A stretch of 51,058 nt of DNA, taken from positions 1 through 51,058 of the forward strand of contig JAAENP010000263.1 in assembly GCA_024224155.1 (NCBI GenBank), read 5' to 3'. The stretch is from a bacterium (GTDB taxonomy: Bacteria > Acidobacteriota > Thermoanaerobaculia > Multivoradales > JAHEKO01). Below, in pieces: positions 1-9,536 of the stretch (positions within the stretch are counted from its first letter, which is position 1; each line of letters starts with the position of its first letter). Both the position numbers and the translations under genes were made by a program. The notes beneath the pieces are model-generated. The model worked only from the letters and a program-made list of their open reading frames with translations. It was not told the origin of the DNA and ran no database searches.

Positions 1-523
1 CCTCCTCGACGATCTCGAGCGGCCGCGGTGACGGCACCACACGTCTCCAGCCTCGGTTCGCGTCTTCCCTCATGATCCAGCCTTCGTTCGCCTGGTGCTC
101 CCGGGCCGACTCGTTGGGGTAGAAGGGACCAATCGGCTTGGATGGGTTCTGAAACCCGGGGTCATTCCGGTCGACGACCGCCTGCGTCACCACGGCTGCG
201 ACCGTCTTGTCGATGCCGTGGCGCTTCAGTTCGTTATCCAGGGTCTGCGCGATCTGGTAGCCGATGGCGCCCTGGGTGTCGGCGCCGCAGGTGTCGAGGG
301 GCACTTCGTGGATCGCTTCCCTGGCCATCTCGGAGCGCAACAGGATGAACCCTACCTGGGGCCCGTTGCCGTGGGTGATGATGACCCGGTAGCCCTTTTC
401 GACGATGCCGGCGATGTGTCTGCTGGTCTCGCCGCAAGCTCGGTACTGATCGAAGACCGTCATGTGCTGCGAGTCCCTGATCAGGGAGTTGCCGCCAATG
501 GCGATGACCACGAGTTCTCGCAT
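1..523 (-). CDS. Carbamate kinase, first copy (3' end outside window)
   Basis: The reverse strand reads MRELVVIAIGGNSLIRDSQ and continues as a carbamate kinase. The visible 174 codons contain the nucleotide-site GGNSL at residues 10-14, the HGNGPQVG loop near residues 57-64, the DTQGAIGYQ segment and GWRRVVPSP. The family transfers phosphate from carbamoyl phosphate to ADP, giving ATP, CO2 and ammonia in the cytoplasm. The ATG at 523 is preceded by a GAAAGG-like ribosome site. The C-terminal 130 or so residues, including most of the nucleotide-binding lobe, lie before base 1. It is divergent from the carbamoyltransferase at 766 and is a paralogue of the kinase at 8559, with similar motifs but clearly different sequence. 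Family assignment is secure; why there are two copies is not known. Confidence 0.93.
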   Translation of the reverse strand, partial: MRELVVIAIGGNSLIRDSQHMTVFDQYRACGETSRHIAGIVEKGYRVIITHGNGPQVGFILLRSEMAREAIHEVPLDTCGADTQGAIGYQIAQTLDNELKRHGIDKTVAAVVTQAVVDRNDPGFQNPSKPIGPFYPNESAREHQANEGWIMREDANRGWRRVVPSPRPLEIVEE

Positions 524-765
524 TCGATACCTTTCGCCTTGATCGCACCACCGAGCCGGGACTCGGCCCTCGGCGGTCGCGAAGAAGGAAGCAGGATCAT
601 ACAGAAGGAATCTGGGTCGTAGCCAGGCCCCCGGACCGAGTCCCGCCGCCCGCAGCGGAGCCGGACCGTCGATGGGGGAGCGGACCCGCCCGAAAAGGGG
701 GTGCGGCGGTTGCTCGTATGAGACTAGGATCTGCTCAGGATTATTCTTCGAAGAAGGAGACCACG
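524..765. promoter_or_regulatory. Divergent intergenic control region
   Basis: This gap separates the leftward carbamate kinase from the rightward carbamoyltransferase, so promoters for both must lie here. On the plus strand a TAGGAT hexamer at 725-730 could be a -10 element, followed by the ribosome site AAGAAGGAG at 751-759. On the minus strand TATGAT, at about 597-602, is a -10 candidate. No convincing -35 box was found for either. A short CCGAG/CTCGG inverted repeat lies near 552-567. No small gene is supported. Confidence 0.3.
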
Positions 766-1719
766 ATGCGCAGTTTCAATGGCCGGGACATTCTCTCGCT
801 CAAGGGTTTCGAGCGCCAAGATTTCTTCCGTATCTTCGAGGTCGCCCAAGAGTTGGAGCCTATTGCTCGCAACCGGCGCAATGTCGACCTCCTGAAACAC
901 AAGACTCTCGTCACCGCCTTCTACCAGCCATCGACGCGGACTCGTTTGGCGCATGAAGCCGCCATGATCCGACTCGGCGGACAGGTGACCGGCTTCGCGG
1001 ACGACAAGATGACCCGCGCAGGCGATTTCTACCAGGAGTCGATCAAAGACACGGTCAAGATGCTCGAGTTCTATGGCGACGTCATCGTCATGCGGCACTA
1101 CCAACAGGGAGCGCCGCAGGAGGCCGCGAAATGGGCTTCGATCCCGGTCATCAACGGTGGTGATGGATGGGGCGAGCACCCGACCCAGATTCTGACCGAT
1201 CTCTACACGGTGCTACGAGAGAAGGGCCGCATCGACGGACTCCGCTGGCTGGCGGTCGGCGACATGCGCATGCGCACCATGCATTCCCTCGCCTACGGCC
1301 TGAGCCAGTTCGACTGCCCCATCACCTTCGTGTGCCCCCACGAGTTGGCGTTTACTCCGGAGTTCACGCACGAGTTGGAGGGATACAACCTCAACTTCAC
1401 CGAAGCCGATCACGTCGACCAGGGCATCGCCGAGGCGGACGTCATTCTGGTCGAGCCGGTCGTTCAGCCGGACTACACCAAATCGCGTGACGAACGCGAC
1501 GGTGACGTGGGGCTGACTCCGGAGAACTTCAAGATCACCCGTGAACTGCTGGCAACCAAGGGCAAGTCCGACGCCATTCTGTTGCACTCGCTGCCGCGCA
1601 TGGACGAGATTCCCTCCGACGTCGATATCACGCACTGGTCGAGGTATTGGCAGGAGGCCTTCTACGGCGTGGTCATGCGCATGGCGCTTCTGGCCCTCGT
1701 CCTCGGCGCCAAAGAGTAG
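766..1719 (+). CDS. Aspartate/ornithine carbamoyltransferase-family protein, probably not PyrB
   Basis: A 317-residue cytoplasmic transcarbamylase. The carbamoyl-phosphate site is intact: STRTR at 56-60, MRH at 109-111, HPTQ at 138-141 and the Arg-Thr at 170-171. The overall fold matches aspartate carbamoyltransferase in length and motif order. Two substrate features differ from E. coli PyrB. The loop that should carry Lys84 (GKKGET) reads as AGDFYQES here, and the Arg229-x-Gln231 segment reads as VVQ at 232-234, losing the arginine that holds the aspartate carboxylate. The HPLPR motif is HSLPR. I infer a carbamoyl acceptor or donor other than aspartate, probably a ureido compound, which fits the neighbouring carbamate kinase and YgeW. 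The ATG at 766 follows AAGAAGGAG; an upstream in-frame start at 718 lacks a ribosome site. True PyrB remains possible but less likely. Confidence 0.8.
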   Translation: MRSFNGRDILSLKGFERQDFFRIFEVAQELEPIARNRRNVDLLKHKTLVTAFYQPSTRTRLAHEAAMIRLGGQVTGFADDKMTRAGDFYQESIKDTVKMLEFYGDVIVMRHYQQGAPQEAAKWASIPVINGGDGWGEHPTQILTDLYTVLREKGRIDGLRWLAVGDMRMRTMHSLAYGLSQFDCPITFVCPHELAFTPEFTHELEGYNLNFTEADHVDQGIAEADVILVEPVVQPDYTKSRDERDGDVGLTPENFKITRELLATKGKSDAILLHSLPRMDEIPSDVDITHWSRYWQEAFYGVVMRMALLALVLGAKE

Positions 1720-1724
1720 CCCTC

Positions 1725-1776
1725 GGGGACACCTTTCCTTCGTGTCGCCTCCCGACTGGAGGCGTCCGGTGTCGCC
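1725..1776. terminator. Hairpin between convergent genes
   Basis: GCCTCC (1747-1752) pairs with GGAGGC (1758-1763) around a five-base loop. An outer pair, GGGGACACC (1725-1733) with GGTGTCGCC (1768-1776), matches at all but one position. It lies exactly between the stop codons of the two convergent carbamoyltransferase genes, so it may end transcription from both sides. There is no strong T-tract, so intrinsic termination is uncertain. Confidence 0.45.
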
Positions 1777-2969
1777 TAGCCGCGGCGCCGCGGTAGCTCG
1801 CGGTTGAGCAGCTTGTACAGCACCCTGTCGGGGTGCTCGAAACGATTGAGCAGGATCATTGCGGCCATGACGTACGGTTTGTGCTCGGCCTCGTAGTAGG
1901 TGGCGGTGCGGTAGCGGTCGAAGACACTGGCGGCGACTTCACCTTCCTCGCAGCTCACGCCCGTGATATCCGCGGGAAGACAATGCATGTAGAGAGCTTT
2001 GCCGTCGCGGGTCTTCGCCATCATGTCCTCGGTGCACTCCCAGTCCTTGTGCTTGGCGTTCATCTCCAGGCATTCGCCTTCGAGCGTTTCGAGCTTCTGG
2101 CTCTGGCCGGCGCGCAGGTACTCGGTTCGCTGCTGCATGACCTCGTACGGCGCCCAGCTCTTGGGATAGACGATGTCGGCGTCGGCGAACGCTTCCTCTA
2201 TGCTGTGGACGATCTCGAACGAGCCCCCCGACTCGCTGGCCTGCCGCCTGGCGATTGGGGCTATTTCCGGCATCAGGCCATAGCCCTCGGGGTGAGCCAG
2301 GCTGACGTTCATGCCGAAGCGCGTGAGCAGGCCGACAATCCCCTGCGGCACCGACAGCGGCTTGCCGTACGAGGGGGAATAGGCCCAGCTCATGGCGATT
2401 TTCTTTCCTCGGAGGGCCTTCAAGGATCCAAAGGTCTTTCTCAAATGCATCAGATCGGCCATGGACTGAGTCGGATGGTCGCGATCGCACTGCAGGTTGA
2501 TGATCGAGGGTTTCTGCGGCAGCACGCCTTCCTCGAAGCCCTGTTTGACCGCCTCGGATACCTCGACCATGTACTCGTGGCCTTCGCCGATGAACATGTC
2601 GTCGCGAACTCCTATGGCCTCGGTGAGGAAGGAGATCATGTTGGCGGTTTCGCGTACCGTCTCGCCATGCGCCACCTGCGTCTTGGTCTCATCGAAGTCC
2701 ATGAGCGACAAGCCAAGCAGAGTAGCGGCGCTGGCAAAGGAAAAACGCGTGCGAGTCGATTTGTCTCTGAAGATCGAAACCGCGAGGCCACCGCGGAAGA
2801 CCCGAGCGTCGATGCCGGCGCGGTAGAATTGCTCGAAGATTTCCGCGGTCAGCAGCACCGCTCTCAGGTCAGCTTCAGACTGTTCCCAGCTAAGCAGGAA
2901 GTCGTGGCTGCTGAGATTGGTGCGTAGCATCTTGAGCTCTTCAATGAGCGATCGCATGGGCTCCGGCAT
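1776..2969 (-). CDS. ygeW: YgeW-type knotted carbamoyltransferase
   Basis: A 397-residue protein that follows E. coli YgeW (about 396 residues) from end to end. The carbamoyl-phosphate loop STRTR is at 71-75, followed by FSFASA and the characteristic HGETVRETANMISF at 101-114. HPTQSMADL starts at 165, AYSPSYGKPLSVPQG spans 196-210, and the C-terminal part has MHCLPADITGVSC. These segments are diagnostic of the knotted YgeW group rather than ornithine or aspartate transcarbamylase. The substrate is not firmly established; in purine-degradation clusters the enzyme is thought to work on a ureido derivative of 2,3-diaminopropionate, releasing carbamoyl phosphate for carbamate kinase. The ATG follows GGGAGAAAG. 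The PLP enzyme lies 56 bases upstream on the same strand, so the two are probably cotranscribed. Confidence 0.93.
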   Translation of the reverse strand: MPEPMRSLIEELKMLRTNLSSHDFLLSWEQSEADLRAVLLTAEIFEQFYRAGIDARVFRGGLAVSIFRDKSTRTRFSFASAATLLGLSLMDFDETKTQVAHGETVRETANMISFLTEAIGVRDDMFIGEGHEYMVEVSEAVKQGFEEGVLPQKPSIINLQCDRDHPTQSMADLMHLRKTFGSLKALRGKKIAMSWAYSPSYGKPLSVPQGIVGLLTRFGMNVSLAHPEGYGLMPEIAPIARRQASESGGSFEIVHSIEEAFADADIVYPKSWAPYEVMQQRTEYLRAGQSQKLETLEGECLEMNAKHKDWECTEDMMAKTRDGKALYMHCLPADITGVSCEEGEVAASVFDRYRTATYYEAEHKPYVMAAMILLNRFEHPDRVLYKLLNRELPRRRG

Positions 2970-3025
2970 TCGTCTTTCTCCCTCGGTGTTGTGTAGTGTC
3001 GTGTGGAGTTGTCAGTGGGGGGCGG

Positions 3026-4510
3026 CTAGAGGGCCTTCGTGAGACCTGTGGCGTCGTTGAATCGTCCGATCAGCCGGTCCCACTCGTCCACCTGCTCCTG
3101 TGCAAAGGTCTCTTTCCAGAAATCATCATCCCAGAGCCGGTTGAGCTCCTCCGACGTGCGCCCCTGCTGCTCCACCCAGGTGAAGTATTTGAAGTTGTGC
3201 AGGCTCTTCTGGTCGAAGTAGGTCAACTCCCGCATGTGGTCGGTTGTCGTGCCGTCTAGGTAGCGCGCACCTGCAGCCAGCGCGTCCTCTGAGGAGAAAC
3301 TTCCATAGCACTCTCGCATCTCCTCGAGGCGCGAGGCGTAGAGCTGCATGCCATCGGTCAGCGGGCAGAAGAGCACGTCGCGCGAGTCCATGTCGTAATA
3401 CTTGGCGGTCTTGATGCTGGCGACCAGGTTGCACGCGCTGGAGATGCCCAACAGCTGCAGCTGGTCGATCAAGGTCTGATCCACACCGCGCCGGACCAGC
3501 TCGTTCTGTCCCGCCTCTTCGTTGAACAACCGCAGGAGCTGCATGGTCTGCTCGTCGTCCACGGCACACACCATGTCGGTGTTGCGGACGTTGTGGATCC
3601 AGGGCACGTGCTTGTCGCCGATGCCCTCAATGCGGTGTTCGCCGAAGCCGAACTGATAGAGCGTCGGGCACTGGAGCGCCTCGACTGCGGTCACGCGAAG
3701 AGAGGGATACTGACTGCGTAGGTAGTCACCGGCGGCAATGGTTCCGGCCGAGCCGGTGGCGCTGCTGTAGGCGGCGAGACGGCTGTTTTCGGTCTTGTAG
3801 TGCCGTTCGTAGATCTGCTGGATGATGGACCCGGTCATCTGGTAGTGCCAGATGGCGTTGCCGAACTCCTCGAACTGGTTGAAGATGACGATCTTGTCGC
3901 CGCGCTCGTGGCGCAGCTCCCAGCACTTGTCGTAGATCTCCTTGACGTTGGACTCGGTTCCGGGCGTGGCGATGACCTCGTCGGTACCGATCTCCCGAAG
4001 CCACTCGAATCGCTCGCGGCTCATGCCCTCCGGCAGGATGGCGATCGCGGGGCAGTCGAGGAGCGCGCAGTCATAGGCGCCGCCGCGGCAGTAGTTTCCA
4101 GTCGACGGCCAAACCGCCTTCTGGGTCGTGGGGTCGAAGTTGCCGGAGACCAGCCGTGGCACCAGGCAGCCGTAGGCCGCGCCGACCTTGTGGGCGCCGG
4201 TCGGAAACCACTCACCAACGATGCCGACGATGGTGGCGTCGACTCCGGTCAGCTCGGGAGGGAACTCGATCCAGTTGCCCTCACCGAAGCCACTGCCCTT
4301 CTCTTTGGCCTCGTTGTGCCAGGTGATGCGAAACAGATTGAGCGGGTTGACGTCCCAGAGGCCGACCTCCGCGAGGCCCGTCACGATCTTGGGCGGGATT
4401 CGAGAGGGATCCTTCTGCTCGGCGAAGGTGGGAAGAATAATGTTGCGTTCACGAGCGCGGGCAATTGACTTGGCGAGCACTTCTTCGTTGATGGAATCGA
4501 TGATCTTCAT
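3026..4510 (-). CDS. Fold-type-II PLP enzyme of unassigned substrate
   Basis: A 494-residue cytoplasmic protein of the cysteine synthase/threonine synthase/diaminopropionate lyase superfamily. The probable Schiff-base lysine is K108 in PTGAHKVGAAYG. The substrate loop STGNYCRGG is at 136-144, equivalent to the S/T-GN loop of the fold, and SATGSAGTIAAG resembles the glycine-rich phosphate-binding loop. It is longer than cysteine synthase (about 310) and YgeX (about 400), with extra sequence at both ends. It is not a close relative of the YgeX at 9537. It stands immediately upstream of ygeW on the same strand, so a beta-elimination or replacement on a diamino acid or its ureide is a reasonable inference, but no reaction can be assigned. 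The ATG at 4510 follows GGGGGAA; a TTG 18 bases upstream is a weaker alternative. Confidence 0.85.
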   Translation of the reverse strand: MKIIDSINEEVLAKSIARARERNIILPTFAEQKDPSRIPPKIVTGLAEVGLWDVNPLNLFRITWHNEAKEKGSGFGEGNWIEFPPELTGVDATIVGIVGEWFPTGAHKVGAAYGCLVPRLVSGNFDPTTQKAVWPSTGNYCRGGAYDCALLDCPAIAILPEGMSRERFEWLREIGTDEVIATPGTESNVKEIYDKCWELRHERGDKIVIFNQFEEFGNAIWHYQMTGSIIQQIYERHYKTENSRLAAYSSATGSAGTIAAGDYLRSQYPSLRVTAVEALQCPTLYQFGFGEHRIEGIGDKHVPWIHNVRNTDMVCAVDDEQTMQLLRLFNEEAGQNELVRRGVDQTLIDQLQLLGISSACNLVASIKTAKYYDMDSRDVLFCPLTDGMQLYASRLEEMRECYGSFSSEDALAAGARYLDGTTTDHMRELTYFDQKSLHNFKYFTWVEQQGRTSEELNRLWDDDFWKETFAQEQVDEWDRLIGRFNDATGLTKAL

Positions 4511-4856
4511 AGGCGTTCCCCCGGTCAACAGATTGATGACGAACCCATCCGGCAGCCCACCACCCCTCGCCCCCCTCCCAAGATGCCGTCCGTTCGCAGT
4601 CCTTGTGGCCCCGAAGCCGGATCCGGATTGGGTCTCGCTACGGGCCTCCGACAGGCAGTCGTCGGGCCCGCCGTGGAAAGACTAAGCTTAAGGGGCGACC
4701 AAGGTCAATCGGCGCTCGGAGGCCGGCCGTGAATGCCGACTCTGATACGGTCGGAGCGGATAGCCACATCATCCGAGCCGCTTCAAATTTCAGTTCAATT
4801 CGGTGCTTGTTTGGAGTGTCGTCCGATCGGGCGAGTGGCGTGCTGTGGGAGAAGAC
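4511..4856. other. 346-base divergent intergenic region
   Basis: This spacer lies between the leftward PLP enzyme gene and the rightward sulfotransferase-like gene. Apart from the minus-strand promoter candidate at 4679-4708 and the ribosome site GGGAGAAG just before 4857, I see no small gene, tRNA or repeat. The last 80 bases are relatively AT-rich (around CTTCAAATTTCAGTTCAATT), which suits a promoter for the rightward gene, but no clear -35/-10 pair could be chosen. Confidence 0.5.
4679..4708 (-). promoter_or_regulatory. Candidate sigma-70-type promoter for the PLP-ygeW pair
   Basis: On the minus strand TTGACC (4703-4708) is separated by 18 bases from TAGTCT (4679-4684). The arrangement matches the strong rpsA promoter at 39299 (TTGACA, 18, TATACT) and the candidate at 17203 (TTGACC, 18, TAGACT). 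It would leave a leader of about 160 bases before the ATG at 4510. The -10 box is poor, so support is moderate to low. Confidence 0.35.
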
Positions 4857-5684
4857 ATGGACAACAGCCTTCCGAAAGGGCTCGAACGCATACGGGATCA
4901 TCATCCCCGGATCTACACGATCGTTTCGCCACCGCGGTGCAGCTCGACGGCATTCTCGCGAGTGTTTTGGGAGCAGCCATCGGTGCGGTACTACTGCCAC
5001 GAGCCGTTCGAGGTCACCTACTACATGGGACAGGGCTTGCAGGAGGTTGTCGAAAAGCTCGACGCGCCCATCGATCTTGTTGAGCTCAAACACGTGCGTG
5101 GTGACACCGATGGCCGGGCGTTGGTGATCAAAGAAATGCCGTATCAGGTCGGCGAGAGGTTCCCTCTCTTGGCCGGATTGGCGACGAAACCGATCATCTT
5201 CTTGATGCGCGACCCGCGCCTGAACATCTCGTCGAGGATCAGGAAGAAGCGGGAGGTCGGTGACAGTCCGTTCTTCCCCTTGGTGGAAACGGGGTGGGAA
5301 CTGATCGCTTCGCAGATCACCCACTGTCGAAATGAGGGGATACCCCATCTGATCGTCGACTCCTCGGACTTTCGCAACAGCCCCAGCGAGGTCTTCCCGC
5401 AGGTCCTGGAGCGCTTCGATCTCGACTATGTCCCCGAGACGCTGCGCTGGAAGGAGTGCGCTGAGGTGGAGCTCGACAATCTCGAGGGCAAGCACCGACA
5501 TCTCTACGGAGAGGTCCTCGAGAGCCGGGGCATCAAGCCGGACCTGGAGTTGATCCCGCCGCTCGACTGGTTCCCCGAGGAAAGGGGAATGCGAGACCAC
5601 GTTGCCTGCTGTCTGGAGGTCTACAAAGGCTTGCGCGCCGCGGAAGAGCGGGTTCGGGGGAGTTCCGGGGGACACAATACGTAA
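4857..5684 (+). CDS. Sulfotransferase-like P-loop protein
   Basis: A 275-residue soluble protein. Near the N-terminus IVSPPRCSSTAFSRVF (residues 22-37) resembles the PAPS-binding P-loop of sulfotransferases, where a Pro-Arg-Ser/Cys-Gly/Ser-Ser/Thr stretch holds the 5'-phosphosulfate. RDPRLNISSR in the middle resembles the 3'-phosphate-binding RDPR...S motif. No signal peptide or membrane span is visible. The acceptor cannot be predicted. The ATG at 4857 follows GGGAGAAG. The last codons (Gly-His-Asn-Thr-stop) lie inside the left arm of the palindrome at 5668-5770, so the element supplies the C-terminus. Its place in a ureide island is unexplained; it could be a later insertion or an unrelated neighbour. 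Confidence 0.7.
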   Translation: MDNSLPKGLERIRDHHPRIYTIVSPPRCSSTAFSRVFWEQPSVRYYCHEPFEVTYYMGQGLQEVVEKLDAPIDLVELKHVRGDTDGRALVIKEMPYQVGERFPLLAGLATKPIIFLMRDPRLNISSRIRKKREVGDSPFFPLVETGWELIASQITHCRNEGIPHLIVDSSDFRNSPSEVFPQVLERFDLDYVPETLRWKECAEVELDNLEGKHRHLYGEVLESRGIKPDLELIPPLDWFPEERGMRDHVACCLEVYKGLRAAEERVRGSSGGHNT

Positions 5685-5753
5685 CGTCGTCGTAACACGG
5701 CTGACTGACTGTGCGGCCTCGAACGTCTCGGGCCTGACCGTGGCACGACGATG

Positions 5754-5770
<17 letters not shown>
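5668..5770. repeat. Long imperfect palindrome (REP- or MITE-like unit) between convergent genes
   Basis: GGGGACACAATACGTAAC at 5668-5685 is repeated exactly in inverted orientation at 5753-5770. Pairing continues inward with few mismatches through TCGTCGT and ACGG, giving arms of about 30 bases around a central segment of roughly 40 bases. Both convergent genes stop within it, and each ends in Gly-His-Asn-Thr-stop encoded by the repeat arm. REP-like elements with such ends are often moved by IS200-type (Y1) transposases, but none is encoded in this window. The structure could also act as a bidirectional terminator. Confidence 0.8.
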
Positions 5771-8390
<2,620 letters not shown>

Positions 8391-8520
8391 GCTCCGATTT
8401 CTCCGAGCTCAGCGTTGATTCGCGGCGTCCGGATGTTGGCTGAGGGTACCGCAGCGGTTCAGGCCGGGCAAGCAGACGGGGTCGGGCGGAGACTCTCGGC
8501 CGCCGAAGGATAGACTCGGC

Positions 8521-8541
8521 CTCGCTGCTCTCGTCAGCGAG
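8521..8541. promoter_or_regulatory. Perfect 7-bp inverted repeat upstream of carbamate kinase
   Basis: CTCGCTG and CAGCGAG form a perfect stem around a seven-base loop, 17 bases before the TTG start at 8559. A TAGACT hexamer at 8511-8516, just upstream, resembles a -10 element, but no -35 box precedes it. The repeat may be an operator for a regulator of the kinase-ygeX operon or a leader hairpin. No regulator gene is present in the window. Confidence 0.35.
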
Positions 8542-8558
8542 CCGGATCGGATGGAAGA

Positions 8559-9521
8559 TTGAGTCCCTCAGCTACTGCCTCGAAACTGGCCGTTGTCGCA
8601 GTCGGCGGCAACTCGCTTATCGCCGATGCTGCGCACGCGACGATCTTCGACCAGTCGGCGACCGCGACCGCGACCGCTCACCAGATCGCCGCGATGATCG
8701 AGCAGGGCTGGAATCTGGTCATCACTCACGGCAACGGACCCCAGGTGGGCTTCATCTTACGGCGCTCGGAGATCGGAATCAGTGAGGTGCCCCCGATTCC
8801 GATGGACTATGCGACCTCCAATACCCAGGGCTCGATCGGGTACATGTTCCAGCGGGCGTTGAGAAACGAGTTCCGGCGCCGTGGCATCGGGCGCGAGGTG
8901 GTCTCGTTGATCACGCAGACGCTGGTGGACCGGAATGACTCGGCCTTCAGCGAGCCGACGAAGCCGATCGGTCCTCATCTCGACGAGGCGACCGCTCGTC
9001 AGCGGGCCGCCGAACAGGGCTGGGTGATCCGAGAGGATTCCGGGCGAGGCTGGCGCCGGGTGGTGCCGTCGCCTCGGTCGGTGGCGATTGTCGAGCTCGA
9101 AGTGATCCGCAGCCTGGCGACGGGGGGTACGGTGGCGATCGCCTGCGGCGGTGGGGGACTGCCGGTCTTCGAAGACGAGACCGGCGAGCTCCGGCGGGTC
9201 GAGGCGGTCATCGACAAGGACGACGCCTCGAGCCTCCTGGCTCGGGAGCTCGGCGCCGAAATGCTGCTGATCACGACCGCGGTGGAGAAGGTGGCAGTCA
9301 ACTTCGGCAAGCCGGATCAGCGATGGCTGAGTCGGCTGACCCTCGCCGAGGCTCGCGAGTACCAGGCGCAGGGGCAGTTCGCCGCGGGAAGCATGGGCCC
9401 GAAGATCGAGGCGATGATCGATTTTGTAGAGCACTGCGGCGGGCGTGGACTGATCACCGACCCGGGGAATCTGACTCGCGCGCTGGCCGGCGAAACCGGC
9501 ACCGAGATCGTCGTGGGCTGA
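8559..9521 (+). CDS. Carbamate kinase, second copy (YqeA/ArcC family)
   Basis: A 320-residue protein of full family length. GGNSL at 16-20 and HGNGPQVG at 57-64 form the phosphate and carbamoyl-phosphate sites. IACGGGGLPV (from about residue 194), DKDDASSLLA, TAVEKVAVNFG and AAGSMGPKIEA follow in family order. It makes ATP from carbamoyl phosphate and ADP in the cytoplasm, the energy-conserving step of ureide breakdown. The start is a TTG with GGAAG five bases upstream; no ATG or GTG lies nearby in frame. The ygeX gene begins 15 bases downstream with a strong AGGAGG, so the two form an operon, as expected if both act in the same pathway. Confidence 0.95.
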   Translation: MSPSATASKLAVVAVGGNSLIADAAHATIFDQSATATATAHQIAAMIEQGWNLVITHGNGPQVGFILRRSEIGISEVPPIPMDYATSNTQGSIGYMFQRALRNEFRRRGIGREVVSLITQTLVDRNDSAFSEPTKPIGPHLDEATARQRAAEQGWVIREDSGRGWRRVVPSPRSVAIVELEVIRSLATGGTVAIACGGGGLPVFEDETGELRRVEAVIDKDDASSLLARELGAEMLLITTAVEKVAVNFGKPDQRWLSRLTLAEAREYQAQGQFAAGSMGPKIEAMIDFVEHCGGRGLITDPGNLTRALAGETGTEIVVG

Positions 9522-9536
9522 ACAGGAGGACGGCCG

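Noticed and set aside
95-622. Open frame of 175 codons on the plus strand
   Set aside because: It is the antisense shadow of the carbamate kinase on the minus strand, whose motifs are clear; the plus-strand product has no family features.
1833-2927. Open frame of 364 codons opposite ygeW
   Set aside because: Shadow frame over a strongly conserved gene on the other strand; low-complexity composition typical of GC-rich antisense frames.
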